DNA of 53,810 bases from assembly GCA_947494445.1 (NCBI GenBank), contig CANLVD010000019.1, positions 1 to 53,810 of the forward strand, read 5' to 3'. This document shows positions 51,558-53,810 of this stretch, piece after piece. Every line of letters starts with the position of its first letter. Within the stretch, counting starts at the first letter, position 1. Below the pieces are notes generated by a model, which saw only the letters and a program-made list of their open reading frames with translations, ran no database searches and was not told the origin of the DNA. The position numbers and the translations under genes are program-made. Source of the DNA: an uncultured Paracoccaceae bacterium (GTDB taxonomy: Bacteria > Pseudomonadota > Alphaproteobacteria > Rhodobacterales > Rhodobacteraceae).

Positions 51558-51646
51558 GCCTCCGGCGGGAGTATTTGCCGGAAAATCGAAGCCAGATTGA
51601 TACTTCTTGGCCCAAATATCCCGGGGTCCGGGGCAGCGCCCCGGCA
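51558..51646. repeat. Inverted pair of intergenic repeats with hairpin between convergent genes
   Basis: GCCTCCGGCGGGAGTATTTG (from 51558) matches the family of the copy at 32753, and 51603-51644 is a related unit in reverse orientation (CTTCTTGGCCCAAATATCCC then GGGG). The latter contains a perfect stem CCGGGGC/GCCCCGG with a 3-base loop (51628-51644). The pair sits between the 3' ends of xseA and the secreted-protein gene, a place for a bidirectional transcription stop. No T-runs are seen. Confidence 0.6.
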
Positions 51647-51652
51647 CGACCC

Positions 51653-52045
51653 TCAGACGCCAAGGCCTGGGGCCGGGCAGCCGATCGGCACCTTGTCCCG
51701 GCGCAACAGGCGCAATTCCTCAGGGCTTTGCGGAGGCTCGTCGCTCAGACGCGCATAAAACTCTCCACCGCGTTCGGAGAAGATCCAGCATTGCACGCCG
51801 AACTGGTCACGATAGGCAAAGCAGATGTTCGGTCCTGACGTCGTCCATTCGCCTTCGGTGCAGGTGCCATCGGAATATTTCCAGGTGCTTTGCCGCCCCG
51901 GATAATATTGCTCGGCACCATAGTAGCTGCCGAATTGCTCGAAATGCAGCGTATAGCCTTCGCTCATCGCCTGAAATTCTTCAGCGCTCACGATCCGGTC
52001 GTTTGCCGCGACAGGCTGGGCCAAGGCCAGCCCCAAGGCCACCAT
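51653..52045 (-). CDS. Small secreted protein, tandem paralogue 1
   Basis: A 130-residue exported protein. A signal peptide (VALGLALAQPVAA) is followed by VSAEEFQAMSEGYTLHFEQF, GAEQYYPGRQSTWKYSDGTC, TEGEWTTSGPNICFAYRDQF and a Cys-containing tail. Its body aligns with the upstream neighbour: an EF/EW-x-AMS-x-G-x-TL start, an EGxW strand, C-FAY/CYAW and an S/C-C pattern, so the two are a tandem duplication. ATG 52045 has GAGGG upstream and directly follows the stop of the paralogue. I do not recognise a named family; four cysteines suggest disulfides. Confidence 0.75.
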   Translation of the reverse strand: MVALGLALAQPVAANDRIVSAEEFQAMSEGYTLHFEQFGSYYGAEQYYPGRQSTWKYSDGTCTEGEWTTSGPNICFAYRDQFGVQCWIFSERGGEFYARLSDEPPQSPEELRLLRRDKVPIGCPAPGLGV

Positions 52046-52053
52046 AGACACCC

Positions 52054-52488
52054 TCAACTGATGGCCGCCGGTTCGCAGGAAAGGGGCAGGTCCGAGACAT
52101 GGCTCATGGTCTGGATCCCGCCCGTCGGCTCGCCGTTTTCCATGTGGATCACGTAGATCTCGCCGGCCATTCGGGTGTGGCGGAAACAGCTCTGCTCTCC
52201 GCTGTCCCAAGCATAGCAGAAGGTCCCGTCCTCATAGGCCCAGGTCCCCTCAAGGCATTCCCCGGTATTGAGTTGCAGCATCACCCTGTTCCCGGTCGGG
52301 GCGTATCGTTCCAACGCCCAGAACGCGCCATCGATCCGGTAGGTCAGCGTCTTGCCCGCAGACATTGCCCGCCATTCCTCAAACCCGATGTCCCCGGTCG
52401 AGACCTCACCGGGCGCTTCCGCATTGCCCGCGAGCACCGGTGCTGCCATCGCAAAAGCCAGAGCGCATCCAAGACTGAACTGCTTCAC
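52054..52488 (-). CDS. Small secreted protein, tandem paralogue 2
   Basis: A 144-residue exported protein with the signal peptide KQFSLGCALAFAMAAPVLAG. The body includes FEEWRAMSAGKTLTYRIDGA, FWALERYAPTGNRVMLQLNT, GECLEGTWAYEDGTFCYAWD and SCFRHTRMAGEIYVIH, parallel to the downstream gene. The start is GTG 52488 with a strong GGAGGG seven bases upstream; an ATG at 52503 lies within that site's leader. Its stop is eight bases before the ATG of paralogue 1, so they form an operon. Function unknown. Confidence 0.72.
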   Translation of the reverse strand: MKQFSLGCALAFAMAAPVLAGNAEAPGEVSTGDIGFEEWRAMSAGKTLTYRIDGAFWALERYAPTGNRVMLQLNTGECLEGTWAYEDGTFCYAWDSGEQSCFRHTRMAGEIYVIHMENGEPTGGIQTMSHVSDLPLSCEPAAIS

Positions 52489-52575
52489 AATCAGGCCCTC
52501 CATGATTGCCGTCAAACTAACGCGAAACCGGCAACAGTGCCACCGCCTCGGCAGGGTTCTGCCATGACGATTGCG

Positions 52576-53436
52576 TCACTGACCACCCCGAAGATAGAGC
52601 GAATTTGACCGGGTCATGCCGACACGCCTGTATCCGTGCCGGTCAAACGCGGCGGCACAGCCCTGATAATCCTCCGTGCCCGAAGGATGTTCGATCACGA
52701 TCCGGTCGGGCAGCATGGCATCACTGGCCGCATCAAGATAGGGCACCAGCGCCTTGTCCTCATGCCCTTCGATGTCGATCTTCAGCACGTCCACCCGCTG
52801 GGTGCCCACACGCGCCAGTATGTCCGCCAGAGGTGCGATCTCGAACGCCCCGTCATCGCTTTCGCGCACGCCGACAATGGCCACGTCATCCTTGCGGATT
52901 TCCAGATCCACCCGGCCTGCGATATCACCGACCGCCGTATGAATGGCGGTGATCTGATCCAGCCCGCTGGCCGCCGCGTTCCAGCGCAACTTCTCGATCA
53001 TCATCGGGTTTGCATCGATGGAGATGACCCGGCCAGATCCCCCGACAGCATGTCCTAGCGGAAGGCTGTAAAGACCGATATTGCAGCCGATGTCCAAGGC
53101 CACACCGCCTTCGCGCAGCCCTGCGCTCAGAAAGTCAATTTCCTCGCCATTATAGCCCGGATGCAGCAGCAATCCGTATTCAATCAGATTGTTGCGCCCC
53201 TCGATCCGGTAATTGCAGCCGCGAAAGCTGACATCCATCGGCCGGTCCCCTCCGATCCGTGCAATCAGGTTGGTCATCCGGTGGCGCAGCCGACCGCGGT
53301 GCAGGACTGAGCCACGGGCGATCCTGACCAGCGCCTTTTGCACTCCATTTAATCCGTAGGTGCCAAAGGGAGCCTTCGGATCTCCCAGATCCTGTCTGGT
53401 CTCTGAAGATCGAACCGGGCGAAATTCACCTTGCAT
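52576..53436 (-). CDS. FkbM-family methyltransferase
   Basis: A 286-residue SAM methyltransferase. Motif I is GGVALDIGCNIGLYSLPLGH, followed by VISIDANPMMIEKLRWNAAA, and the FkbM signature DVLKIDIEGHEDKALVPYLD. The family methylates hydroxyl groups of varied small molecules and sugars. ATG 53436 is the preferred start because the frame beyond it, to 53478, does not look coding; the region 1-70 is basic and variable. It lies alone between the secreted paralogues and ftsY. The substrate may be an exopolysaccharide or glycolipid, which cannot be shown here. Confidence 0.85.
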   Translation of the reverse strand: MQGEFRPVRSSETRQDLGDPKAPFGTYGLNGVQKALVRIARGSVLHRGRLRHRMTNLIARIGGDRPMDVSFRGCNYRIEGRNNLIEYGLLLHPGYNGEEIDFLSAGLREGGVALDIGCNIGLYSLPLGHAVGGSGRVISIDANPMMIEKLRWNAAASGLDQITAIHTAVGDIAGRVDLEIRKDDVAIVGVRESDDGAFEIAPLADILARVGTQRVDVLKIDIEGHEDKALVPYLDAASDAMLPDRIVIEHPSGTEDYQGCAAAFDRHGYRRVGMTRSNSLYLRGGQ

Positions 53437-53577
53437 GCTGCATCCTTTGCGGTGTCTGTAATTTGCCAACCAGTGCATGGCTGTGTCCGCCGGTCAAGCG
53501 ATGCACGCAGGCAGGCTTTGCATCTTCTCATCTTGCGTATTAGATCAGGTCAAACAGAACCCGGGCAGGCAGCACAG

Positions 53578-53810
<233 letters not shown>

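Overview
The window looks like a chromosomal segment of a marine alphaproteobacterium of the Rhodobacterales (Roseobacter group). Pointers are the GC-rich coding sequence, tight minus-strand operons, a GTTC-N7-GTTC type LexA box, tripartite carboxylate and TRAP transporters, a dihydroxypropanesulfonate-type dehydrogenase, and the alphaproteobacterial blocks mreBCD-mrdA-rodA and hflK-hflC-DUF2065-degP. Species cannot be assigned from sequence alone.

Bases 1-3741 form a decayed accessory patch. Two different IS3-family transposase remnants, with their 3' ends facing inward, bracket a SnoaL/NTF2-like gene, a broken second SnoaL fragment and a LacI regulator with a recognisable operator. Bases 3862-13886 are a catabolic and uptake region: tctC-tctA-tctB on the plus strand, then a minus-strand operon (small membrane protein, TRAP dctP-dctQ-dctM, hpsN-like dehydrogenase, SDR, UspA) with a divergent LacI gene and two LacI-type operators between them. 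The best reading is use of the phytoplankton sulfonate 2,3-dihydroxypropane-1-sulfonate (DHPS).

From 13944 the window is mostly core genome: tRNA-Gln, an HI0933-type flavoprotein, capsule export genes with kdsA, nhaA, an ArsR regulator with an ArsP-like permease, a uracil-DNA glycosylase, an SseB-like protein, and the cell-shape operon mreB-mreC-mreD-mrdA-rodA-ghrA. Next come a VOC protein, a methyltransferase, leuA with a leucine-rich leader peptide, an SDR plus iron-sulfur photolyase pair, a large acidic protein, thiN, sdaA, rpiA-gor, hflK-hflC-DUF2065-degP, a P-loop kinase, a DnaE2 C-terminal remnant under a LexA box, a ferredoxin, a MITE-like element next to purD, xseA, two tandem secreted paralogues, an FkbM methyltransferase and the start of ftsY, which runs off the end in a hexanucleotide repeat.

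The most interesting signals are the leuA leader peptide (apparently leaderless, with a segment that could pair with the leuA ribosome binding site), the LexA box joined to a stand-alone DnaE2 C-terminal domain, the 272-bp inverted-repeat element touching the purD stop codon, and the 864-residue acidic protein.
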